48,024 nt of DNA from assembly GCA_021792395.1 (NCBI GenBank), contig JAJYUR010000006.1:1-48024 (forward strand), given 5' to 3'. Position numbers and translations under genes: made by a program. Position 1 is the first letter of the stretch. Each line of letters begins with the position of its first letter. The notes beneath the pieces are model-generated. The model made no database searches. It was not told the origin of the DNA and was given only the letters and a program-made list of their open reading frames with translations. Positions 1 through 6,400 of this stretch are shown in pieces. The stretch comes from Microcaldota archaeon (GTDB lineage Archaea > Micrarchaeota > Micrarchaeia > Micrarchaeales > Micrarchaeaceae).

Positions 1-360
1 CTACCCCTTATTAGTAATAAACCTGTAAATAATCTTATTTATAAAATAATACAAAATGTGTCTGACAGCATTTGTAGAGATAGCAACATGGCGTTCAATA
101 CAAAGATTTCTAATAATCATATAGACGTATATAACAAAAGCGATAATAATAACATCTTAGCAAAAGTAATATTTAATCTTGAAAAGCAAAATCTAAGGCA
201 GCATAAAAATAGGGTCATTAAGATAAGTATTCACAGCATAGAAATACAAAAAGATATTAAGAGCTTGGTTGTGGGAAGGTTATCGAGTATAAGAGAGATG
301 AATAATGCAGAATTGGAGCAGTTTTTAGATTCAGGTGACATCGCATATATATTAAGATAG
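1..360 (+). CDS. Hypothetical protein, C-terminal part (5' end outside window)
   Basis: The frame is open from base 1 to the TAG at 358-360, so the visible 119 codons are probably the C-terminal part of a longer gene; GTG at 58 and ATG at 88 are possible internal starts. The pattern of strands and helices, ending in a stretch around ILR, recalls a Pcc1-like fold (KEOPS complex) but no diagnostic motif is visible, so I do not name it. It is AT-rich and converges on aRF1, with about 180 bases between them. It could also be a small stand-alone protein starting at 58. Confidence 0.5.
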   Translation, partial: LPLISNKPVNNLIYKIIQNVSDSICRDSNMAFNTKISNNHIDVYNKSDNNNILAKVIFNLEKQNLRQHKNRVIKISIHSIEIQKDIKSLVVGRLSSIREMNNAELEQFLDSGDIAYILR

Positions 361-480
361 TACAGTCTTTTCTGTAAACCCGTTCTTAAATAATATAACA
401 AAATACAATAAAGATCAAATTTTGCTCTTTTAAGTTTTCTTGATATTAGTATGGCTGCGCCATTGTTGTCAAAAGGGCGG

Positions 481-499
481 ATCGCTAATAGTCAGCGAT
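481..499. terminator. Hairpin between convergent genes
   Basis: ATCGCT (481-486) and AGCGAT (494-499) form a 6-bp stem with a 7-nt loop, between the stops of the left-edge gene and aRF1. The position fits a terminator or transcript-end structure. No long T run follows it on either strand. Confidence 0.3.
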
Positions 500-544
500 T
501 ATTAGGCTCAAAGGATTAATTACTGTGCATGCCAGAAATTTTCT

Positions 545-1753
545 TTATGGTTTGTACTTGAGCATCGCAGCAATGCCTCCAAATCCCAATAGGAGCTCTT
601 TTCCGTATTGGCTGTCAGACGCTATGAAAGAGACGTCGACCCCATTCTTGTCTGCTATCTCTATTAATTCCTCTATTGCATCGGTCTCACTGGTTATCGA
701 TAAGGTTCCGCCGCATTCGTGCTTAGTTGACCTTTCGTTGCCATGTTCGAGCCTGGTAAATTCGGCGTTGCATGAGCTGCATTTGTAGGATACGTTGTAT
801 AGCTCTGCATCCTCGCTTATTATCAACTTTACCACATTATTAGACATAAGGGCTTTCTTTACCTTTTCATATCCCGAAAGCGCAAGGTTTCCGTGTGCGA
901 GCTCGTTGAGGAAGCGCTCCATCGTCTTCCTCTCCTGTATCGCCTGCTGCTCTACGAGCACCTCCTTAGCCTTTTCAAGAAGTTCATTCACGCCCATATT
1001 TTCGTCGGTATATCCTGTGTCGAATATCCCAAGAGTCTTTATCTGATAGTTGAGGTTCTTCGACTTAATGAAATTCTCTTTTGCGGGCCCTGGGCCGCCG
1101 ACTACCAGTCCCTTGAGCTTGAATGCATACTTTGCGAACATGTCGTTTATGGCACCTGCGACATTTTTGTAGTAATCATCTATGCTCTCTTCTATTGCAC
1201 GCGAGTACCTTGCGGCTGACTGCCCTCCTTTGTTTACCTTAGAATGGGCGAAAGACTTTATCTTTTTGTCAACTATAACCTGAGTGCCCTTGAGCAGCGC
1301 TATCGTTGCGTCCCTTCCGTCCATGACGAGAAGCCCGTACATGTCCTTGGCTTCGAGCATCGATTCTATGGGCTCTAGAAGGAACGTAGAGTCGCATCGG
1401 TATATGTTTGCCTTTATGGGCTGCGGAGGCTCCATCGAAAAGAGCTGTATGTTTGGTTTCGACTGCTCATTGGATATGTTGCCGCAGAATACTGCCAACC
1501 CGTTCTTCGGAGGCGTCTTATAAAGCTTTATGTACTGTATAATCTTCTCAATGGCTCCCTGTACGTTGAGCTTCGTGGTCTTTGACTTTATGTTGGATGC
1601 CTGCCCATGCTCATCCCTAAGCTTGCCTATCTCGTCTGCTATCGAGTACCCAGGTGGCATGTAAATGCTTATGAGCTCTGTTCCAGAGCCCCTTACGGAC
1701 CCTAGCCTCTTTATCTCCCTTTTAATATCATACTCTTTTTTCATTTTAATCAT
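545..1753 (-). CDS. prf1: Peptide chain release factor aRF1
   Basis: Class I translation release factor that recognises all three stop codons and triggers peptidyl-tRNA hydrolysis. The 402-aa product has the NIKS stop-codon motif at residues 54-57 (domain 1), the GGQ motif at 176-178 (domain 2), and a C-terminal segment with a CxxC pair and a later Cys that fits the archaeal zinc-binding mini-domain (about 323-348). Length is normal for the family. Two in-frame ATGs (1753 and 1744) compete and no Shine-Dalgarno site separates them; an AT-rich TATA-like stretch lies just upstream. It follows SerRS on the same strand with a 102-nt gap, so it may be read with it or from its own promoter. Confidence 0.96.
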   Translation of the reverse strand: MIKMKKEYDIKREIKRLGSVRGSGTELISIYMPPGYSIADEIGKLRDEHGQASNIKSKTTKLNVQGAIEKIIQYIKLYKTPPKNGLAVFCGNISNEQSKPNIQLFSMEPPQPIKANIYRCDSTFLLEPIESMLEAKDMYGLLVMDGRDATIALLKGTQVIVDKKIKSFAHSKVNKGGQSAARYSRAIEESIDDYYKNVAGAINDMFAKYAFKLKGLVVGGPGPAKENFIKSKNLNYQIKTLGIFDTGYTDENMGVNELLEKAKEVLVEQQAIQERKTMERFLNELAHGNLALSGYEKVKKALMSNNVVKLIISEDAELYNVSYKCSSCNAEFTRLEHGNERSTKHECGGTLSITSETDAIEELIEIADKNGVDVSFIASDSQYGKELLLGFGGIAAMLKYKP

Positions 1754-1855
1754 TTAAATAAATATTATATCGGCATGCAAGCGGGAAATGCAAAAAATAC
1801 GAAACCCGCATGCAATAATTGGATTGCACTCTATAAATCCTTTTGCATGCGCCTG

Positions 1856-3163
1856 CTATGCCTTCAGTTTTTCAATGCGATTCTTACCCATATAAGGCAC
1901 CAGCACCTTTGGCACCGTTATGCTTCCATCATCATTAGAATAGTTTTCAACTATGGCAGTTATGGCCCTTTCTATCGGCAATCCAGTGCCGTTGAGCGTA
2001 TGGACATATTTCCTTTCGTTTCCCTCGTCATATTTTATATCCAGCCTTAAACTCTGCCAATCTGTGCAATTAGAATGCGATTGCAGTTCCCTGTAATCCT
2101 TCTGCCCTGGCATATATACCTCTACGTCATAGGTCTTTGCCACCTGCGCGCCTATGTCTCCAGTGCACAATATTACTACATGATACGGTATCTCAAGCTT
2201 TTTTATGATATCCTCGCCGTTCTCTCTTAGCTCTTCAAGATACTTCCATGAATCCTCCTGCCTTGAAAATATAAACTGCTCGACCTTGTAGAACTGGTGC
2301 ACTCTGAATATGCCCTTGGTGTCTTTGCCATGCGATCCTGCTTCCCTCCTGAAGCACGGGCTTATGCCTACATACCGTATGGGGAGATCCTTTACCGAGA
2401 ACGTTGCATCTGCATGCATGGCTGCCATTGCGTGTTCGGCCGTTCCTATCAAAAAAAGGTCCTCTTCCATCTTTTCGTAGCCCTCTTTTGCCTTTGTCTC
2501 ATTCGCTTCGGTAGTGCGGTATAGCGCATCCTCGAAGACGCCCAGAGGCGCAGCGCCCCTGAAATATTTCTTCTTTATCATGAAAGGCGGGGATATCAGG
2601 GTAAACCCCTTCTTGACCAGCTCGTCTATAACAAACCGTATGAGTGATTGTTCCAGAAGCGCAAGGTCCCCCTTAAGGAAATAGAATCGAGATCCTGCAA
2701 CCTTTGAAGCGCTATCCATGTCAAGCAGGCCCAATGCTGTCAATATCTCCTCATGGTTCTTTCCTTCTCTCTTTTTTATCTCGCCCCACTTTTTAATTTC
2801 TATATTGTCTGCTGCACTGCTTCCGCTTGGTACGGATTCGTGCAGTATGTTCGGAAGGTTCCAAAGAAGGTCGTTTATCCTCTCATCCAAGCCTGGCATT
2901 GAGGATTCAATTGCATCTATGCTGCTTTTGAGCTCGGCAAGCGCCGCTATGCTGCCCCCTATATCCTTTCCCTCCTTCTTTATTTTGGATATGTCCAGGC
3001 TGGCCTTATTTCTCTGCGCCTGCAGCTCTTGAAGCTTCGTGGTCTTATGCCGCCATTCCTCATCAAGCTTGATGAGCTCGTCTATGGGATAATCGCTATT
3101 CCTCCTTTTAAGCGAATTTTTGATATCATCAATATGCTCCCTTACATATCTGGTAGTCAACAT
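1856..3163 (-). CDS. serS: Seryl-tRNA synthetase
   Basis: Charges tRNA-Ser with serine in the cytosol. The 435-aa protein has the N-terminal antiparallel coiled-coil arm (about residues 25-105) and a class II catalytic core with motif 2 at about 268-297 (FRREAGSHGKDTKG) and motif 3 at about 391-408 (GTGLPIERA). This is the common bacterial/archaeal SerRS, not the aberrant methanogen type. Start is ATG at 3163. It lies 98 nt downstream of a membrane-protein gene and upstream of aRF1, all on the minus strand, so a small translation-related transcription unit is plausible. Confidence 0.96.
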   Translation of the reverse strand: MLTTRYVREHIDDIKNSLKRRNSDYPIDELIKLDEEWRHKTTKLQELQAQRNKASLDISKIKKEGKDIGGSIAALAELKSSIDAIESSMPGLDERINDLLWNLPNILHESVPSGSSAADNIEIKKWGEIKKREGKNHEEILTALGLLDMDSASKVAGSRFYFLKGDLALLEQSLIRFVIDELVKKGFTLISPPFMIKKKYFRGAAPLGVFEDALYRTTEANETKAKEGYEKMEEDLFLIGTAEHAMAAMHADATFSVKDLPIRYVGISPCFRREAGSHGKDTKGIFRVHQFYKVEQFIFSRQEDSWKYLEELRENGEDIIKKLEIPYHVVILCTGDIGAQVAKTYDVEVYMPGQKDYRELQSHSNCTDWQSLRLDIKYDEGNERKYVHTLNGTGLPIERAITAIVENYSNDDGSITVPKVLVPYMGKNRIEKLKA

Positions 3164-3261
3164 TAAGCATCAACGGTATCTTTTGAAAGATTAAAGCTAA
3201 AAAGCATTTGTGTTGGCGCAAAACAGTTAAGCGACAGCCATCTTGTGCCCTGCCATGTATG

Positions 3262-3837
3262 CTATACCCTGCCTTTCGAATATATGATGCTGAAATACTT
3301 TCCGACGAATGTGGAATTCGGAGCCTGTATAGTCATAGTAAGATTGTCCGTAGCATTCGGGTAGCCTCCGCAATTACTGTGCCCCATGGTGCGCATCCTA
3401 TAACCCAAAAGCCTGAATGGCTTAAATACATATATGCTCAATACAGAAGGCAATGAACTGCTGCTGTTGAAGGTTAGGCTATAATTGAAAATCTCTCCTG
3501 GTTTTGCAGTGGTATAATAATTGAATGTGAAATCCCTTTCGCCAGCCTTTTGTATTGAAAGGTTCTCAGGGCAGAAGGTCTGGTTCAATGGCACATATGA
3601 TATGCCTGAAAGATTAGCAGGGCTTGAATTTACATAGAATTCTATGGGGGGTGCGATAATGGTGGGTGCGCCGAGTGCAGTTTTAAGCGCACTATAGCTG
3701 TATGAAGCTTCAAAAGCATATGCTGCAATCACGACGATTGCAAAAATCAGGGATCCCATGGCTATGTAAGTAAATGTATTGTCCATGCGTCGTGCCACTG
3801 GCTTTGCTTTGCGCTCTGCCCTGCTGCCTGCTGCCAT
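3262..3837 (-). CDS. Hypothetical membrane-anchored protein
   Basis: Not recognised. A basic N-terminus is followed by one strong membrane segment (about residues 23-42), then a roughly 145-residue domain rich in Asn, Ser and Thr with several N-x-S/T sequons, as expected for an extracytoplasmic archaeal surface protein. The ATG at 3837 (MAAGSRAERK) is preferred; a TTG three codons upstream at 3846 is in frame but has no ribosome binding site. The topology is a signal anchor with the bulk outside. It precedes serS on the same strand. Function unknown; a small cell-envelope or pilus-accessory protein is one possibility. Confidence 0.7.
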   Translation of the reverse strand: MAAGSRAERKAKPVARRMDNTFTYIAMGSLIFAIVVIAAYAFEASYSYSALKTALGAPTIIAPPIEFYVNSSPANLSGISYVPLNQTFCPENLSIQKAGERDFTFNYYTTAKPGEIFNYSLTFNSSSSLPSVLSIYVFKPFRLLGYRMRTMGHSNCGGYPNATDNLTMTIQAPNSTFVGKYFSIIYSKGRV

Positions 3838-3940
3838 AAAATACAATTTTTCTTAAAAACTAAATATCTTCCCTTCCATCAAGAATTCGAAATGCAACGG
3901 AAGGTATTTCTATTTTCTCAATTAATCTATAAAAGTTAAT

Positions 3941-4026
3941 GCAGGGATAGCAAAGCCTGGCCAAATGCGACGGGTTTAGGGCCCGTTCCCGTAGAGGGTT
4001 CGAGAGTTCAAATCTCTCTCCCTGCA
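3941..4026 (+). tRNA. tRNA-Leu (anticodon UAG)
   Basis: The acceptor stem pairs GCAGGGA (3941-3947) with TCCCTGC (4019-4025), with discriminator A at 4026 and no encoded CCA. The anticodon stem ACGGG/CCCGT encloses the loop TTTAGGG, giving anticodon UAG, which reads CUA. A long variable arm (TCCC...AGGG) makes it a class II tRNA, as required for Leu. The T arm is GAGAG-TTCAAAT-CTCTC. No intron. The 26 bases from 4001 to 4026 are repeated at 5480-5505, on the far side of an AbiE gene pair, so this gene appears to be an integration site. Confidence 0.96.
4001..4026 (+). repeat. Left direct repeat (att-like), tRNA-Leu 3' end
   Basis: This 26-bp segment covers the T arm and 3' acceptor strand of tRNA-Leu and matches 5480-5505 in 25 of 26 positions. 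The one difference is T4019, which pairs with A7 of the acceptor stem, so the functional copy keeps the base pair and the distal copy has lost it. This is the arrangement left by site-specific integration into a tRNA gene. Confidence 0.75.
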
Positions 4027-4050
4027 TCTCAAATTGCTCTTTTTGCAAAA

Positions 4051-4079
4051 GTATTTATATATTAACATTTAGTTAATAT
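4051..4079 (+). promoter_or_regulatory. AbiE promoter with 8-5-8 inverted-repeat operator
   Basis: A TATA-like stretch (about 4052-4062) overlaps a perfect inverted repeat: ATATTAAC at 4059-4066 and GTTAATAT at 4072-4079, with a 5-bp spacer, immediately before the ATG at 4083. AbiEi antitoxins are known to bind inverted repeats in their own promoter and repress it; the position over the transcription start fits such autorepression. The link to this AbiEi is inference. Confidence 0.6.
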
Positions 4080-4082
4080 ACT

Positions 4083-4799
4083 ATGAAATTAACAACAAGG
4101 ATAAAGGGGTATGTCGATTCGGCAAAGATGACCAACTTCCCACTTCTAGCCAGTCTCTCGTTAACCTCTGAGAGCTCATTACGGGTCACGCTCAGCAGGC
4201 TAGTCAAAGCAGGCGAAATCTACAATCCCATTAAAGGAACATATGTCTCAAAAAATGCAGACATGTTTTGGGCAGCATGCCAGCTCTACCAGGGCTATAT
4301 CTCCCTATCCACTGCTTTCTATCTACATAATCTGATAGAGGAATTCCCATTCACGGTTTTTGTTGCATCTAAAGTTAGAAAAAATGTGCAGATGGGGAAC
4401 CTAGAATTCGTTTACTTCAAGGCATGCAATTATTTCGGTGTCGAGAAGGGGGATTACCCGCTTGCATCGGTAGAAAAAGCAGTCAGCGATTCTCTAATGC
4501 ACTTGCCATTAACAAGTTTTACCATGCTTGCAAAGGTACTATATTATGCAGACATTGATTCCGCCAAACTGATTCAATTATGCGATAGTGGAAGTTCCGC
4601 ACTCTTTCAAAGGCTCGGTTATCTATTATCCCTTCTTCCAAAACTTGATGAGGAAAAGGCAAAAGTACTCAGGTTTTGCAGGAAAAAGATAAGGACAACT
4701 GCGTATCTTAGTGGCAGACGGAGCGGTACATACGTAGCCGAATGGAAAATTATAGATAACGTAGGCAAGGAGGTGATTATGTCATGGTGGCAACAATAG
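4083..4799 (+). CDS. AbiEi-type antitoxin / transcriptional regulator
   Basis: Antitoxin of a type IV toxin-antitoxin (AbiE) system. The 238-aa protein has an N-terminal winged-helix region (about residues 1-60), then the family features: a YISLSTAFYLHNL-like helix (about 92-104), a VEKAVSD segment (about 139-145) and FQRLGYLL (about 180-187). In characterised systems the antitoxin represses its own operon and counters the AbiEii nucleotidyltransferase without direct binding. An inverted repeat sits between its TATA box and ATG. Its 3' end overlaps the toxin start by 16 nt and carries the toxin's ribosome binding site. The pair lies between two copies of a tRNA-Leu 3' end, so it was probably acquired by transfer. 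Confidence 0.85.
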   Translation: MKLTTRIKGYVDSAKMTNFPLLASLSLTSESSLRVTLSRLVKAGEIYNPIKGTYVSKNADMFWAACQLYQGYISLSTAFYLHNLIEEFPFTVFVASKVRKNVQMGNLEFVYFKACNYFGVEKGDYPLASVEKAVSDSLMHLPLTSFTMLAKVLYYADIDSAKLIQLCDSGSSALFQRLGYLLSLLPKLDEEKAKVLRFCRKKIRTTAYLSGRRSGTYVAEWKIIDNVGKEVIMSWWQQ

Positions 4800-5464
4800 C
4801 TTTTAAAATTGATGAGCTGCGGGATTATGCAGCAAGGGCCGGACTAAGCCTGAATTTCGTAGTCAAAGAAGCCTTCCTCTTCGAGCTTATGGAATTTGCT
4901 AGAATGGAAAGATTTGTGTTAAAAGGAGGCACGGCCATAAACAAAGGCTACCTGGGTGGCCACCAGAGGTTTTCCGAAGATCTAGATTATGATACTGACT
5001 TAGATAGTGGCGATGTCAAAATGCATATCAAACAGTTTGGATGGGAAATAAAGAAGGAATTTTTCACAAAACATTCGATAGGTTTTATGCTGGCATACCA
5101 GTTTGATAATATTAGGGATGTGGTAAGACTTGACATTTCATTCGGAATAAAGAACAAAATAGAAAAGAGGAGAGTCGCATCAGACTTTATACCCGTCTCT
5201 AAAATAATGCCAATGTACGATTTTAGGGAACTTAACCGTCAGAAGGAATCCGCATTTGAGGAAAGGAAAGAGTGGAAAGATATATATGACTTATATTGGA
5301 TGCGCGAGCTATATCAAAATGAATTTAGGGTAAAAAATAAGACAAAGTTCGTGGAGGCGCTTTTAAATACAAACGTGCCAAAGACTGCAAACGCATACAT
5401 ACCCGCACAAAAAAGACCCAACTGGGATGAAGTTATTGAGAAACTGAAAGAAGCATCCAAATAG
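4784..5464 (+). CDS. AbiEii-type nucleotidyltransferase toxin
   Basis: Toxin half of the AbiE pair, a DNA-polymerase-beta-fold nucleotidyltransferase; homologues act on tRNA or otherwise use NTP and stop growth. Visible motifs in 226 aa: LKGGTAI at 46-52, RFSEDLDYD at 62-70 (metal-binding Asp66 and Asp68) and KDIYDLYWM at 165-173, all typical of the family. Start ATG at 4784 is fixed by a very strong ribosome binding site, AAGGAGGTGATT (4767-4778), inside the antitoxin gene; this is stronger than most sites in the window. The stop lies 15 nt before the right direct repeat. No integrase or other cargo is present. Confidence 0.88.
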   Translation: MVATIAFKIDELRDYAARAGLSLNFVVKEAFLFELMEFARMERFVLKGGTAINKGYLGGHQRFSEDLDYDTDLDSGDVKMHIKQFGWEIKKEFFTKHSIGFMLAYQFDNIRDVVRLDISFGIKNKIEKRRVASDFIPVSKIMPMYDFRELNRQKESAFEERKEWKDIYDLYWMRELYQNEFRVKNKTKFVEALLNTNVPKTANAYIPAQKRPNWDEVIEKLKEASK

Positions 5465-5479
5465 CCTCTGTTAGATAAG

Positions 5480-5505
5480 CGAGAGTTCAAATCTCTCCCC
5501 CTGCA
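5480..5505 (+). repeat. Right direct repeat (att-like), orphan tRNA-Leu 3' fragment
   Basis: Matches 4001-4026 in 25 of 26 positions (C in place of T4019). No 5' half of a tRNA precedes it, so it is not a tRNA gene. It bounds the AbiE cassette on the right, giving a unit of about 1.48 kb. Confidence 0.75.
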
Positions 5506-5540
5506 AATAAGTCGGATTGGGGTAAAAAGCAAGGAATAGC

Positions 5541-5720
5541 CTAATTATCTAATTCCGCATCTTTCATTCTGGTCTCGTATTCGTCGAACCATTCCATGTG
5601 CCACGAATACGGGCTGTCCTTTATGACAATGAATCTCCTGTCATTATTAGGATCGTTTGCGAGTTTCTGAGCTCTTTTTGCCCTTTTATGGTTCAGTATC
5701 ATTTTTGATATTGGATTCAT
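5541..5720 (-). CDS. Small hypothetical protein (59 aa)
   Basis: Not recognised. It reads from ATG at 5720 (MNPISKMILNHKRAKRA...) to TAG at 5541 and is preceded on its strand by an AGGTG Shine-Dalgarno site with about 7 nt spacing. The N-terminal third is very basic, the rest is Trp/Asp/Glu-rich (SWHMEWFDEYE). Its start is 8 nt after the stop of the next gene upstream, so the two are probably one transcript and translationally coupled. A small nucleic-acid-binding partner of that protein is possible but unproven. Confidence 0.6.
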   Translation of the reverse strand: MNPISKMILNHKRAKRAQKLANDPNNDRRFIVIKDSPYSWHMEWFDEYETRMKDAELDN

Positions 5721-5728
5721 AATAACAC

Positions 5729-6049
5729 CTATTTATCGTTTTTTATTGCAATCTTCTTCAACCTGTAATAGCTTACTACTGCACCATATTTCGGGTCTAT
5801 GTTCTTGGCAAGATATTTCTCCAGATCGTCAGGCGCATCGTGGTCGTAAAATTTAGCCTTGACCATGAAGCCGCAATCTCCTCCGGTTACATATACCTCC
5901 TTTACCTTATCAAGGTCTATTATCTTCCTTGCGAGCTGCTCGGTATTCTGGTTTTGCTTTGGCTTAAAAAGGTAAAATTTGTGCGAATGCCCGTGCATCC
6001 GGGCGACCCTTTCACTCTTTACATAGTTTTCAAATCCCATATTATTCAT
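5729..6049 (-). CDS. Stand-alone RAM/Lrp-ligand-domain-like protein
   Basis: Small 106-aa protein. The segment VKEVYVTGGDCGFMVKAKF (about residues 49-67) followed by a helix and strand looks like the alpha-beta RAM (SMB) domain of Lrp/AsnC regulators, where the core is normally a G-D-x-D motif; here that Asp is Gly-Phe. There is no helix-turn-helix, so if the match is right it is a free ligand-sensing domain, perhaps partnering the Lrp-like protein encoded divergently at 6401. Start is ATG at 6049 or 6040; an AT-rich TATA candidate lies near 6065-6080. Homology is judged by eye. Confidence 0.55.
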   Translation of the reverse strand: MNNMGFENYVKSERVARMHGHSHKFYLFKPKQNQNTEQLARKIIDLDKVKEVYVTGGDCGFMVKAKFYDHDAPDDLEKYLAKNIDPKYGAVVSYYRLKKIAIKNDK

Positions 6050-6097
6050 ATCTATTCCCCATTATATTGTTAATATAAAATTCAGGTTCAGATTAAG

Positions 6098-6216
6098 CTT
6101 AAACAGGTTATTCAAAAAAAGCATTATTGGTGTTTGGGGGCGTGGGTGGGATGGGAAACGCAAATAAGAAGTGTTTTGAGCACAAATTCTTTTTGCCGCC
6201 ATTCCAAACACCAACA
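6098..6216 (+). ncRNA. Candidate structured RNA closed by 11-bp inverted repeat, G-rich interior
   Basis: TTGGTGTTTGG (6127-6137) and CCAAACACCAA (6204-6214) are perfect complements 66 nt apart. A TATA-like CTTAAAC (6098-6104) sits about 25 nt before the first arm, so a transcript would start at the stem. Inside are a G-rich run of the form G5-N3-G3-N1-G3-N2-G3 (6136-6155, a quadruplex-type pattern) and a nested stem AAGAA...TTCTT with GTG/CAC. An ACA triplet (6214-6216) follows the closing stem directly, as in H/ACA guide RNAs, but I see no clear kink-turn, so the class is open. The rest of 6050-6400 is very AT-rich with no convincing gene. Confidence 0.35.
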
Positions 6217-6370
6217 TATAATATTAGGGCGTTGGACATATTAATAGGCTGTGTTATCTATTCTAATAAAATGGCTGTATGGTACTCAATATATGGCAAT
6301 GATATTAACTTTTATAAGAAAACAATGTTTTTTTATGTGTTATATCAATTTTTAATTATAAACAAAAGGA

Positions 6371-6381
6371 TTAAATATATC
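6371..6381 (+). promoter_or_regulatory. TATA box of the Lrp-like gene
   Basis: TTAAATATA at 6371-6379 lies about 25 nt before the ATG at 6401, so the transcript would begin at or next to that ATG (leaderless). This decides the start over the in-frame ATG at 6389. Confidence 0.5.
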
Positions 6382-6400
6382 GATTTATATGTTATATAAT

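Noticed and set aside
545-1523. Plus-strand open frames inside aRF1
   Set aside because: aRF1 is unambiguous on the minus strand; the others have biased shadow composition (Ser/Leu-rich).
3860-4048. Minus-strand open frame across tRNA-Leu
   Set aside because: It is a shadow of the tRNA gene.
5480-5505. Second tRNA gene after the AbiE pair
   Set aside because: Only the T arm and 3' acceptor strand are present; no 5' half, D arm or anticodon arm precedes it.
4083-5541. Integrase or recombination gene within the AbiE island
   Set aside because: Both frames are fully explained by AbiEi and AbiEii, and the remaining bases are too few.
6127-6399. 90-codon open frame on the plus strand
   Set aside because: It runs through the inverted-repeat, G-rich element and an AT-rich promoter, and its composition (Tyr/Ile-rich tail) follows base composition. 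It overlaps the TATA box of the next gene. No family resemblance.
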